From Streptomyces sp. RerS4 (GTDB lineage: Bacteria > Actinomycetota > Actinomycetes > Streptomycetales > Streptomycetaceae), in assembly GCF_023515955.1 (NCBI RefSeq), contig NZ_CP097322.1, forward strand, positions 558,001 through 622,000: a stretch of 64,000 nt of DNA, given 5' to 3'. Position numbers and translations under genes: made by a program. Below the pieces are notes generated by a model that worked only from the letters and a program-made list of their open reading frames with translations, did no database searches and was not told the origin of the DNA. Each line of letters opens with the position of its first letter. Position 1 is the first letter of the stretch. Positions 32,363 through 40,945 of this stretch are shown piece by piece.

Positions 32363-33310
32363 ATGAACGGAAAGCGGACCATCACCGTCTTCGGCGCGAC
32401 GGGACAGCAGGGCGGCTCGCTGGCGCGGGCGATCCTGGAGGACCGCGACAGCGAGTTCGTGGTGCGGGCCGTGACGCGCCGGCCGGATTCGGACGCCGCC
32501 CGGGAACTGGAACGGCTCGGGGCGCAGGTGGTCCGTGCCGACCTGGACGACGAGGAGAGCCTGGTCGCGGCGTTGGAGGGCACGTACGGGGCGTACCTCG
32601 TGACCAACTTCTGGGAGGACATGGACGCCGCCCACGAGCAGGCGCAGGCGGCGGCGCTCGCGCGGGCGGCCGGGCACGTCGGGGTGCAGCACGCGGTGTG
32701 GTCGACGTTGGAGGACACCCGGGAGTGCATCCCGCTCGACGACGACCGGATGCCGACCCTGCAGGGCACGTACAAGGTGCCGCACTTCGACGCCAAGGCG
32801 GAGGCGGACCAGTTCTTCCGCGACGACGGCGTGCCGACGACGTACCTGCGGACGACGTTCTTCTGGGAGAACCTGTACGGGGCGTTCGCGCCGCAGCGCG
32901 CGGAGGACGGAGCGCTGGAGATCGTCTTTCCGATGGGTGACAAGCGGCTGTCGGGCATCGGGGTCGACGACATCGGGCGGACGGCCTACGCGCTCTTCAA
33001 GGGCGGCACGGATTTCATCGGCGCGACGATCAGCATCGCGGGCGAGCACCTTCCGGTCGCGGACATGGCGGCGGCGATGACGGACGCCTTGGGGCGGGAG
33101 GTGCGCTACCGGCCGCTGACCCCGGACGCTTTCCGGGCGCTGGGCTTCCCGGGCGCGGACGAGGCGGGCAACATGTTCCAGTTCTACGCGGACTGCGAGC
33201 ACCGGTTCGTGACCGCCCGGGACGTCGACGCGGTCCGCGGCCTCGATCCGCGCCTCCAGGACTTCGCGACGTGGCTGGCGAACCACCGGGACCGGTTCCC
33301 GAAGGCCTGA
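32363..33310 (+). CDS. NmrA/HSCARG family NAD(P)-binding protein
   Basis: 315 residues. The N-terminal Rossmann motif VFGATGQQGGSLARAIL is of the NmrA type (GxxGxxG with Gln), followed by VRAVTRRPDSDAARELERLG, ADLDDEESLVAALEGTYGAY and VTNFWE, all typical of NmrA-like/HSCARG redox sensors, which lack a complete SDR catalytic Tyr-Lys pair. YLRTTFFWENL and a C-terminal FQFYADCEHRF complete the pattern. ATG 32363 is chosen. It is followed 50 bp later by an ArsR-type gene on the same strand. Confidence 0.85.
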   Translation: MNGKRTITVFGATGQQGGSLARAILEDRDSEFVVRAVTRRPDSDAARELERLGAQVVRADLDDEESLVAALEGTYGAYLVTNFWEDMDAAHEQAQAAALARAAGHVGVQHAVWSTLEDTRECIPLDDDRMPTLQGTYKVPHFDAKAEADQFFRDDGVPTTYLRTTFFWENLYGAFAPQRAEDGALEIVFPMGDKRLSGIGVDDIGRTAYALFKGGTDFIGATISIAGEHLPVADMAAAMTDALGREVRYRPLTPDAFRALGFPGADEAGNMFQFYADCEHRFVTARDVDAVRGLDPRLQDFATWLANHRDRFPKA

Positions 33311-33360
33311 TCCCGGTCGACCATTCGTCGTGTGCCGAAGTGTTGAGGCACCCTGGACGT

Positions 33361-34143
33361 ATGAATGACCCGCTGAACCACCTGCCCGCCGGGGGTCCGG
33401 CCGGCTCCGCCGGTTCCTCCGGCGGAGCCGGCGCCTCCCCCGCGTCCGACCCCGCCGCGCGGCTGGCGGCCCTCGCCGGGGCGCTGGCCGACGAGACCCG
33501 GGCCGCGATCTGCATGGCCCTCCTCGAAGGGCGGGCCTGGACCCCCGGTGAGCTGGCCCGGATCACCGCGGTCGCCCCGTCCACCGTCACCGGCCACCTG
33601 GCCCGGCTGCTGGACGCGGGGATCTGCGTGACCGAGCGGCAGGGCCGGCACCGGTACGTACGGATCGCCGACGCCGCCACGGCCCGCCTGATCGACGAGC
33701 TCGCCTCCTACGCGGTCCCCGACCGGGACGCGGCGCACGCGGTGCCGGTGGTGTCCGCGCCCGATCCGCTGGCGCGCGCCCGGACCTGTTACGACCACTT
33801 CGCGGGGCGGCTGGGGATGGCGGTCACCGATGCCCTGGAGCGCGGTGGGTTGCTGCGTACCGACGGGGCGTTCGAGCTGACCGAGGCGGGGCGGGAGTGG
33901 TGCGGGCGGGCGGGTGTGGGGCTCGGGCAGGAGGGGCGCCGGCCGCTGGTGAGCTCGTGCCTGGACTGGACGGAGCGGCGCCGCCACCTGGGCGGACTGG
34001 CCGGGGCCCGGTGGTGCGCGCGGGCCCTGGACGCGGGCTGGGTGACCCGTCCGCCGGAGGGCGGGCGGGGGTTGCTCGTAACGGAGGCCGGGGAGCGGGC
34101 GTTCGCGGAGCTGCTCGGGATCACCCCGCAGGCCTGGAGCTGA
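33361..34143 (+). CDS. ArsR-type winged-helix regulator
   Basis: 260 residues. After a Gly/Ser/Ala-rich N-terminus of about 35 residues comes the ArsR helix-turn-helix (AGALADETRAAICMALLEGR, TPGELARITAVAPSTVTGHL) and the wing ERQGRHRYVRIAD. The second half (about 150 residues, with CYDHFAGRLGMAV and SCLDWTERRRHLGG) is a longer regulatory domain than in metal-sensing ArsR proteins. No clear metal-site CxC motif, so it probably senses something other than metal. The EamA exporter gene follows at 67 bp, with a palindrome over its promoter that this protein could bind. Confidence 0.82.
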   Translation: MNDPLNHLPAGGPAGSAGSSGGAGASPASDPAARLAALAGALADETRAAICMALLEGRAWTPGELARITAVAPSTVTGHLARLLDAGICVTERQGRHRYVRIADAATARLIDELASYAVPDRDAAHAVPVVSAPDPLARARTCYDHFAGRLGMAVTDALERGGLLRTDGAFELTEAGREWCGRAGVGLGQEGRRPLVSSCLDWTERRRHLGGLAGARWCARALDAGWVTRPPEGGRGLLVTEAGERAFAELLGITPQAWS

Positions 34144-34167
34144 GGCGGAACCGAGCGAGTAGCCGAT

Positions 34168-34203
34168 ATTTCGGTGGACGCCGAAATGTTGTCTCGTTAG
34201 CCT
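34168..34203 (+). promoter_or_regulatory. Leaderless EamA promoter with the -35 box inside a palindrome
   Basis: ATTTCGG (34168-34174) and CCGAAAT (34181-34187) are perfect inverted arms. The six bases between them, TGGACG, are the best -35 hexamer, 17 bp before the -10 TAGCCT (34198-34203). The ATG at 34211 is 7 bases after the -10, so the mRNA is leaderless. A repressor on this palindrome would block RNA polymerase directly. Confidence 0.65.
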
Positions 34204-34210
34204 GGAACGC

Positions 34211-35176
34211 ATGAAACCCCGCCTGCGCCTGTTGTCACCCCCCGTCCTGACCCTCGGCGCCGTGTCCTTCACGGTGCTCGCCTGGGCGTCCGCCTTCGTG
34301 TCCATCCGGAGCGCGGGCGAGGTCTACTCCCCCGGCGCCCTGGCCCTCGGCCGACTGTTGACCGCCTCGCTGGTGCTCGTCGCCCTGCTGCTGATACGCC
34401 GCGAGGGGCTGCCGCCCCGGGGTGCGTGGCGCGGGATCGTGGTGTCGGGCGTGGTGTGGTTCTTCGGCTACACGGTGATGTTGAACTGGGGTGAGCGCCT
34501 GGTGGACGCCGGCACCGCCTCGCTGCTGGTCAACATCGGCCCGATCCTGATGGCCCTGCTCGCCGCGCGCCTGCTCGGCGAGGCCTTGCCGCCGAGGCTG
34601 CTGGCGGGCATGGGCGTCTCCTTCGCGGGGGCCGTGGTCGTCGGCCTGTCGATGTCCTCGGCGGCCCCCTCGGACGCGTCTTCGAATGGCTCGACGTCGG
34701 TCCTCGGGGTCGTGCTCTGCCTGCTCGCGGCGGTGGCGTACGCGACCGGCGTGATCGCCCAGAAGCCCGCGCTCTCCTTCGGTTCGCCGCTCCAGATCAC
34801 CGCGTACAGCTGCCTGACCGGGGCCGTCGTCTGCCTTCCCTTCGCGGGGCAGTTGGTGGCGGAGGTGCCCCGGGCGCCGCTGTCCGCGACGCTGAACATG
34901 GTCTACCTCGGCGTGGTCCCGACCGCCCTCGCGTTCACCACGTGGACCTACGCCCTGGCGCGGATGCCCGCCGGGAAGCTGGGCGCCACCACGTACGCCG
35001 TCCCGGCCATCGTGGTCCTGCTGAGCTGGGCCCTGCTGGGTGAGGTCCCGGCGTGGCTGACGCTGCTGGGCGGTGCGCTCTGCCTGGCCGGCGTCGCCGT
35101 CTCCCGCCACCGACCGACCACGCCACCCGCCTCCGCCACGACCCCGAGCCCGACCCCGGTTGAGGAGACACGCTAA
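34211..35176 (+). CDS. EamA/DMT superfamily exporter
   Basis: 321 residues with ten predicted transmembrane helices in two EamA repeats. Typical segments: FTVLAWASAFVSIRSAGEVY, LVNIGPILMALLAARLLGE, then a second-half repeat VYLGVVPTALAFTTWTYALA and VPAIVVLLSWALLGEVP. The family exports amino acids, purines or drug-like metabolites. The Thr/Pro-rich tail is probably unstructured. Transcribed from its own promoter downstream of the ArsR gene, which likely controls it. Confidence 0.9.
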   Translation: MKPRLRLLSPPVLTLGAVSFTVLAWASAFVSIRSAGEVYSPGALALGRLLTASLVLVALLLIRREGLPPRGAWRGIVVSGVVWFFGYTVMLNWGERLVDAGTASLLVNIGPILMALLAARLLGEALPPRLLAGMGVSFAGAVVVGLSMSSAAPSDASSNGSTSVLGVVLCLLAAVAYATGVIAQKPALSFGSPLQITAYSCLTGAVVCLPFAGQLVAEVPRAPLSATLNMVYLGVVPTALAFTTWTYALARMPAGKLGATTYAVPAIVVLLSWALLGEVPAWLTLLGGALCLAGVAVSRHRPTTPPASATTPSPTPVEETR

Positions 35177-35603
35177 CCGGACAGCCCCTAGGGGGATCGG
35201 GCCGGCGCCGCGTACGTCCAGGGCCGTGCCGCATCAGGCAGGTCAGCGCGACCAGGGTGGAGATGAAGACGTCGGTGATCGGCGAGTCCATGCCCGCTCC
35301 GGTCAGGGCGGCCCGTACGGCGTCCACGCGGGCGGAGGCGCGACCGTCGAGTTCGCCGGTCTGGATCACGGCGGGCGGGGCCATGCGGGACGACGCCCGT
35401 GTCGGGCCCCACGGCGGGGGCGAGGGCGGTCAGGGGGCGTCGAGCGCCGGCGGGTCTTCTGCGCCACAGTGGAGGGCTTCAACACGAAAATTCTCGACGG
35501 CGTACTAAGCTGACGGGTTGTTTCGTGCCGGACCGGAACAACCCGGGCAGACCCGGGCTCCTCCGGCGACCCGGACCCGACCGGGACCGATACGCGAGGG
35601 CCG
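35177..35603. other. Gap between exporter and pls; possible gene remnant and AT-rich promoter
   Basis: On the minus strand, 35384 down to about 35200 reads as normal-looking protein (VDAVRAALTGAGMDSPITDV, then FISTLVALTCLMRHGPGR) but has no Shine-Dalgarno, and its frame stays open only by running antisense through the exporter gene, so it is probably a truncated remnant. The stretch 35471-35515 is unusually AT-rich for this region (TTCAACACGAAAATTCTCG, then GTACTAAGCT) and probably holds the pls promoter; a TACTAA hexamer is at 35503. Confidence 0.35.
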
Positions 35604-38600
35604 ATGGCAGCCACACCAGAGCACGGCGAAGTGACCCTGTTGTACGGCGGCGACCCGCACGGCGACCCGTACGGCGAGCCGGGCAAGTCCGCCCGGTTCT
35701 CCGCCGGTCCCGCCGCCCCGACGCGCACCCTCGTCGACGTCTTCGAGGCCTCCGTACGGGCGTACCCCGACGAGCCCGCCCTGGACGACGGCGCCACCCG
35801 ACTGACCTACCGGGCGCTCGCCGCCGAGGTCGAACGCCGCAGGCGCGCGCTGGCCGCCGCCGGGGTGGGACGGGGCGACCGGGTCGGCGTACGCGTGCCG
35901 TCCGGTACGAACGAGCTCTACGTGGCCATCCTCGCCGTCCTCGCGGCCGGCGCCGCCTACGTCCCCGTGGACGCCGAGGACCCCGACGAGCGGGCCGAGC
36001 TGGTCTTCGGCGAGGCCGGCGTGCGGGCGGTGCTGGGCGGCGGGCAGCGGATCGACGTCACCGCCCTGCCGGACGCTCCCGTGGCCGCCGCGCGGCCCGG
36101 CCCCGAGCACGACGCGTGGATCATCTTCACGTCCGGTTCCACCGGCAAGCCCAAGGGCGTCGCCGTGACCCACCGCAGCGCCGCCGCGTTCGTGGACGCC
36201 GAGGCCGCGCTGTTCCTCACCGAGGAGCCGATCGGTCCGGGCGACCGGGTCATGGCGGGGCTCTCCGTCGCCTTCGACGCCTCCTGCGAGGAGATGTGGC
36301 TGGCCTGGCGCTACGGCGCCTGCCTGGTCCCCGTCCCCCGCTCCCAGGTGCGCAGCGGCGCCGACCTCGGCCCCTGGCTGGTGGAGCAGGAGATCACCGT
36401 GGTCTCCACGGTGCCGACCTTGGCCGCCCTGTGGGAGCCGGAGACCCTCAACGAGGTCCGGCTGCTGATCTTCGGCGGCGAGGCCTGCCCGCCCGAGCTG
36501 ACCCAGCGCCTGGTCACCGAGGGCCGCGAGGTCTGGAACACGTACGGGCCCACCGAGGCCACCGTGGTCACCTGCGCCTCGCTGCTGACCGGCGCGGAGC
36601 CGATCCGGATCGGCCTCCCGCTGAACGGCTGGGAACTGGCCGTGGTCGACGAGTCCGGCGAGCCGGTGCCGATGGGCGGCAGCGGCCAGCTCGTGATCGG
36701 CGGCGTCGGCCTGGCCCGCTACCTCGACCCGGAGAAGGACGCCGAGAAGTACGCCCCGCTGGAATCCCTCGGCTGGGAGCGCGCCTACCGCAGCGGCGAC
36801 CTCGTCCGCGCCGAACCCGAGGGGCTGATCTTCCTCGGGCGCGGCGACGAGCAGATCAAGCTCGGCGGCCGCCGGATCGAGCTGGGCGAGGTCGACGCCG
36901 CGCTCCAGGCGCTGCCCGGCGTCGCCGGCGCGGCCGCGGCCGTCCGCACGGCGCGCGGCGGCAACCAGCTCCTCGTCGGCTACCTGGTGACCCAGGAGGG
37001 CTGGGACCACGCGGCGGCCGTCGAGCGGCTGCGCGCCGAGCTGCCCGCGGCCCTGGTGCCGCTGCTCGCGCCGGTGGCCGAGCTGCCGACCCGCACCTCC
37101 GGCAAGGTGGACCGCGACGCGCTGCCGTGGCCGCTGCCCGAACTGGAGACCACCGGTCCCGCCGAGCAGCTGTACGGCACGGAGGCCTGGCTCGCCGAGC
37201 AGTGGAGCGAGACCCTCGGGGTGACCGTGAGCGGCGCCGCCGACGACTTCTTCGCGATCGGCGGCAACAGCCTGGCCGCCGCCCAGCTCACCACCCGCCT
37301 GCGCACCCGCTACCCGCGGGCGGCCGTCCTCGACATCTACCAGCAGCCGACCCTGCGCAAGCTGGCCCGGCGGCTGGAGAAGTCCGTACAGGACGACGAC
37401 GCGGCCCGGGTCGTCGCGCCCGTTCCGCTGCGCGCCAAGGCGATGCAGTCGCTCCTGCTGCTGCCCCTCTTCACCCTGGTCGGCCTGCGCTGGACGGTGG
37501 CCCTGCTGGCGCTGGGCAACGTCCTGCACCGGTTCGGGGCGTACGCGTGGGCGCCGACCGCCTCGTGGTGGCTCGTCGCCGCCGGCGCGGTGCTGCTCTT
37601 CACCCCGCCGGGCCGGCTCGCCATCGCGGCCGGCGGCGCGCGCCTGCTGCTGCGCGGGGTGAGGGCCGGACGCCACCCGCGCGGCGGCAGCGTGCACCTG
37701 CGGCTGTGGACGGCCGAGCGGCTGGCCGAGTACGTCGGCGCGACCTCGCTGACCGGTTCCTGGCTGGAGCGGTACGCGCGGGCGCTCGGCGCCAAGGTCG
37801 GCCCCGAGGTGGACCTGCATTCGCTGCCGCCGGTGACGGGCATGCTCAAACTCGGCCGCGGCTGCGCCGTGGAGTCCGAGGTGGACCTGTGCGGGCACTG
37901 GCTGGACGGGGACCGGCTCGTGATCGGCCCGATCAAGGTCGGCGCGGGCGCCGTGGTCGGCACCCGCAGCATCCTCTTCCCGGGTGCGCGGGTCGGGAAG
38001 CGGGCCGAGGTGGCCCCGGGCTCCGCCGTGGTCGGGCAGATCCCGACGGGGCAGCGCTGGGCCGGTGCGCCGGCCGGCAAGCTCGGCCGGGCCAAGCACA
38101 ACTGGCCCAAGGAACGCCCACCGCGCGGGCTGCCCTGGCGGGCCGCCTACGGCGCCGCCGGGTTCGCCCTCACGGCGCTGCCCGTGCTCGCCGCCCTGCC
38201 CGCCCTGCTGGTGGTGAGCCGGTTCGTGCCTGCCGACGCCGGCCTGGTGGAGGCGCTGCGCGGGGCCCTGCTCGCCGTGGTGCCGGGGGCGCTCGCGTAC
38301 GGGTTCACGTACGCGGTGCTGCTGCTGGTCTCCGTACGCCTGCTCAGCCTGGGCCTGCGGACCGGCACCCATCCGACGCACAGTCGGGTGGGCTGGCAGG
38401 CCTGGACGGTCACCCAGCTGATGGACCTGTCGCGGGAGACGCTGTTCCCTCTGTACGCCGGGCTGATCACTCCGGTGTGGCTGCGGCTGCTCGGCATGAA
38501 GATCGGCCGGGGCGCGGAGGTGTCCACCGTGCTCGCGCTGCCCAGTCTCACCACCGTGGGCGAGGGCGCGTTCCTCGCCGACGACACGCTGACCGCCCCC

Positions 38601-39524
38601 TACGAGCTGGGCGGCGGCTGGATGACCATCGGACACTCCGAGATCGGCCGCCGGGCGTTCCTCGGCAACTCCGGCATGACCGCGCCCGGCCGCACGGTGC
38701 CGGACGACGGGCTGGTCGGCGTCCTGTCGGCGACCCCGAAGAAGGCCAAGAAGGGCAGCTCGTACCTGGGCCTGCCGCCGGTGAAGCTGCCCCGGTCGGC
38801 CGAGGTATCCGACCGGAGCCGGACCTACGATCCGCCGGCGCGGCTTCTGTGGGCGCGCGGCCTGGTGGAGCTGTGCCGGCTCGTCCCGGTGTTCTGCTCG
38901 GCGGCGCTCGCCGTACTGACCGTGGCGGCGCTCTGCGCACTGGCCACGTCGAGCGGCGGCCCGGGTCTCCGGGGCGCCGCGCTGCTGTCCGGGGCGGTCC
39001 TGCTCGGCGCCGGCCTGGCCGCCGGCGCGGTCTCGGTGGTGGCGAAGTGGCTGCTGGTGGGCCGCCACCGGACGGGCGAACACCCGCTGTGGAGCGGCTT
39101 CGTGTGGCGCAACGAGCTGGCCGACACCTTCGTCGAGGTCCTGGCCGTGCCGTGGCTGGCCGGTTCGGTGCCCGGTACGCCGCTGCTGAACCTGTATCTG
39201 CGCGGCCTGGGGGCCCGGATCGGCCGGGGCGTGTGGTGCGAGAGCTACTGGTTGCCGGAGACGGACCTGGTGGAACTGGGCGACGCGGTGAGCGTGAACC
39301 GGGGCTGCGTGTTGCAGACTCACCTCTTCCACGACCGGATCTTGAGGACGGATACTGTGGTCCTCCGCGAGGGCGCCACGCTGGGTCCGGGCGGCATCGT
39401 CCTGCCCGGGAGCACGGTCGGGGCCCGCAGCACACTGGGGCCGGCGTCTCTCGTCATGGCCGGGGAATCCGTCCCGGCCGACACCCGGTGGCTGGGCAAC
39501 CCGATCGAGGCATGGCGGACCTGA
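35604..39524 (+). CDS. pls: Pls-family poly-amino-acid synthetase (epsilon-poly-lysine synthetase type)
   Basis: 1306 residues, close to the length of known Pls proteins. Adenylation domain (about 40-520): FTSGSTGKPKG, FDASCEEMW, NTYGPTEAT, YRSGDLVR, GRGDEQIKLGGRRIELGEV, RTSGKVDRDAL. Carrier domain with 4'-phosphopantetheine Ser556 (GGNSLAAAQL). Then about six membrane helices separating three acetyltransferase-like tandem domains with left-handed-helix repeats, the Pls condensation region that joins amino acids without a normal C or TE domain. My by-eye alignment to GrsA gives the binding code D-A-E-S-I-G-T-V-V-K, close to the lysine code DAESIGSVCK. Product therefore probably a poly-lysine or a related cationic homopolymer. 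Confidence 0.88.
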   Translation: MAATPEHGEVTLLYGGDPHGDPYGEPGKSARFSAGPAAPTRTLVDVFEASVRAYPDEPALDDGATRLTYRALAAEVERRRRALAAAGVGRGDRVGVRVPSGTNELYVAILAVLAAGAAYVPVDAEDPDERAELVFGEAGVRAVLGGGQRIDVTALPDAPVAAARPGPEHDAWIIFTSGSTGKPKGVAVTHRSAAAFVDAEAALFLTEEPIGPGDRVMAGLSVAFDASCEEMWLAWRYGACLVPVPRSQVRSGADLGPWLVEQEITVVSTVPTLAALWEPETLNEVRLLIFGGEACPPELTQRLVTEGREVWNTYGPTEATVVTCASLLTGAEPIRIGLPLNGWELAVVDESGEPVPMGGSGQLVIGGVGLARYLDPEKDAEKYAPLESLGWERAYRSGDLVRAEPEGLIFLGRGDEQIKLGGRRIELGEVDAALQALPGVAGAAAAVRTARGGNQLLVGYLVTQEGWDHAAAVERLRAELPAALVPLLAPVAELPTRTSGKVDRDALPWPLPELETTGPAEQLYGTEAWLAEQWSETLGVTVSGAADDFFAIGGNSLAAAQLTTRLRTRYPRAAVLDIYQQPTLRKLARRLEKSVQDDDAARVVAPVPLRAKAMQSLLLLPLFTLVGLRWTVALLALGNVLHRFGAYAWAPTASWWLVAAGAVLLFTPPGRLAIAAGGARLLLRGVRAGRHPRGGSVHLRLWTAERLAEYVGATSLTGSWLERYARALGAKVGPEVDLHSLPPVTGMLKLGRGCAVESEVDLCGHWLDGDRLVIGPIKVGAGAVVGTRSILFPGARVGKRAEVAPGSAVVGQIPTGQRWAGAPAGKLGRAKHNWPKERPPRGLPWRAAYGAAGFALTALPVLAALPALLVVSRFVPADAGLVEALRGALLAVVPGALAYGFTYAVLLLVSVRLLSLGLRTGTHPTHSRVGWQAWTVTQLMDLSRETLFPLYAGLITPVWLRLLGMKIGRGAEVSTVLALPSLTTVGEGAFLADDTLTAPYELGGGWMTIGHSEIGRRAFLGNSGMTAPGRTVPDDGLVGVLSATPKKAKKGSSYLGLPPVKLPRSAEVSDRSRTYDPPARLLWARGLVELCRLVPVFCSAALAVLTVAALCALATSSGGPGLRGAALLSGAVLLGAGLAAGAVSVVAKWLLVGRHRTGEHPLWSGFVWRNELADTFVEVLAVPWLAGSVPGTPLLNLYLRGLGARIGRGVWCESYWLPETDLVELGDAVSVNRGCVLQTHLFHDRILRTDTVVLREGATLGPGGIVLPGSTVGARSTLGPASLVMAGESVPADTRWLGNPIEAWRT

Positions 39525-39560
39525 CAGGGTCCGGGCACAGCGCAGGGAGCGGAAGCGGTA

Positions 39561-40880
39561 GTGAACGGCCACAGAGCAGCGGCATCGGACCCGTACTTCC
39601 CGGACAACGGCGACTCCCGTTACCGCGTGCACCGCTACGAACTCGCTCTGGAGTACCGGCCCGGCCCCAACCGCCTGGCCGGTACCGCCCGCATCAGCGC
39701 GATCGCCGGCAAGGCGCCGCTCGGCGAGTTCCACCTGAACCTGGCCGCGTTCAGAATAGGCCGGGTCACCGTGAACGGCCGGGCCCCGCAGTACACCCAC
39801 CGGGGCGGCAAGCTGCGCGTCCGGCCCGCCAAGCCGCTGCCGGCGCACGCCGCGTTCACGGTGGAGGTGCACTGGGCGGGCAACCCCCAGCCGGTCCGCA
39901 GCCCCTGGGGCGGCATCGGCTGGGAGGAGCTGTCGGACGGGGCGCTGGTGGCCAGCCAGCCGATCGGCGCGCCGTCCTGGTACCCGTGCAACGACCGGCC
40001 GGCCGACAAGGCCTCGTACCACATCTCGATCAACACGCCGTCCGCCTACTCGGTGGTGGCGGGCGGCCGGCTGCTCACCCGGACGACCAGGGCCAGTACG
40101 ACCACGTGGGTGTACGAGCAGCCCGCGCCCACCTCCAGTTACCTGGTCGGGCTGTCCATCGGCGTGTACCAGACGGTGCTGCTCGGCGATCCGGGGCTCG
40201 GTGGTGTGCCGCAGAGCGGCCACGTGCCGGCCCACCTGCTGGCGCGGTTCTCCCGGGACTTCGCCCGCCAGCCCGCGATGATGCGGCTGTTCGAGGAGGT
40301 GTTCGGCCCCTACCCGTTCGGCGAGTACGCGGTGGTCGTCGCCGACGAGGAACTCGACGTCCCGGTGGAGGCCCAGGGTCTGTCCACGTTCGGCACCAAC
40401 CACGTGGACGGCGCACGCGGTTCGGAGCGCCTCATCGCCCACGAACTGGCGCACCAGTGGTTCGGCAACAGCGTGACCATCGCCGACTGGCGGCACATCT
40501 GGCTCAACGAGGGCTTCGCGAAGTACGCCGAGTGGCTCTGGTCGGAGCGCTCCGGCGGGCGCACCGCGCACGAGCTGGCGACCGGCGCGCACCGGATGCT
40601 GGCCTCGCTGCCGCAGAACCTCACGTTGGCCGACCCGGGTCGCAAGCTGATGTTCGACGACCGGCTGTACCAGCGCGGCGGTCTCGCCGTGCACGCGGTG
40701 CGCCGGGCGCTGGGGGACGAGGCGTTCTTCCGGATGCTGCGCGAGTGGACCACCGTCCACCGCAACGGGGTGGTGACCACCGCCGGCTTCACCGGCCACG
40801 TGTCGCGCTACGCGACCGAGCCGCTGGACGACCTGTTCGCGGCCTGGCTGTACGAGCCGGCCCTGCCGCCCCTGCCGTAG
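39561..40880 (+). CDS. M1 family metallopeptidase, poly-lysine-degrading enzyme candidate
   Basis: 439 residues. The M1 zinc site HELAHQ (His294, Glu295, His298) is followed 18 residues later by the third ligand (Glu317 in WLNEGFAKYAEWL). The protein stops soon after the catalytic domain; full M1 aminopeptidases of this genus are roughly 850 residues and carry a large C-terminal helical domain, which is missing. GTG 39561 is 36 bp after the pls stop, so the two are co-transcribed. In poly-lysine producers an M1-type aminopeptidase (Pld) is the known polymer-degrading enzyme and protects the host, which fits this position. No signal peptide is visible. Confidence 0.85.
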   Translation: MNGHRAAASDPYFPDNGDSRYRVHRYELALEYRPGPNRLAGTARISAIAGKAPLGEFHLNLAAFRIGRVTVNGRAPQYTHRGGKLRVRPAKPLPAHAAFTVEVHWAGNPQPVRSPWGGIGWEELSDGALVASQPIGAPSWYPCNDRPADKASYHISINTPSAYSVVAGGRLLTRTTRASTTTWVYEQPAPTSSYLVGLSIGVYQTVLLGDPGLGGVPQSGHVPAHLLARFSRDFARQPAMMRLFEEVFGPYPFGEYAVVVADEELDVPVEAQGLSTFGTNHVDGARGSERLIAHELAHQWFGNSVTIADWRHIWLNEGFAKYAEWLWSERSGGRTAHELATGAHRMLASLPQNLTLADPGRKLMFDDRLYQRGGLAVHAVRRALGDEAFFRMLREWTTVHRNGVVTTAGFTGHVSRYATEPLDDLFAAWLYEPALPPLP

Positions 40881-40885
40881 GGCGT

Positions 40886-40909
40886 GGCCGACGGTCGTCG
40901 CCGTCGGCC
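40886..40909. terminator. Bidirectional terminator after the pls-peptidase operon
   Basis: GGCCGACGG-TCGTCG-CCGTCGGCC, a perfect 9-bp stem with a 6-base loop, lies 6 bases past the peptidase stop and between convergent genes. It is followed by two copies of a 12-bp repeat (GCGTCAACGGGC) at about 40919-40942. Confidence 0.75.
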
Positions 40910-40945
40910 GGCCCAGGGGCGTCAACGGGCGCGTCAACGGGCGCG

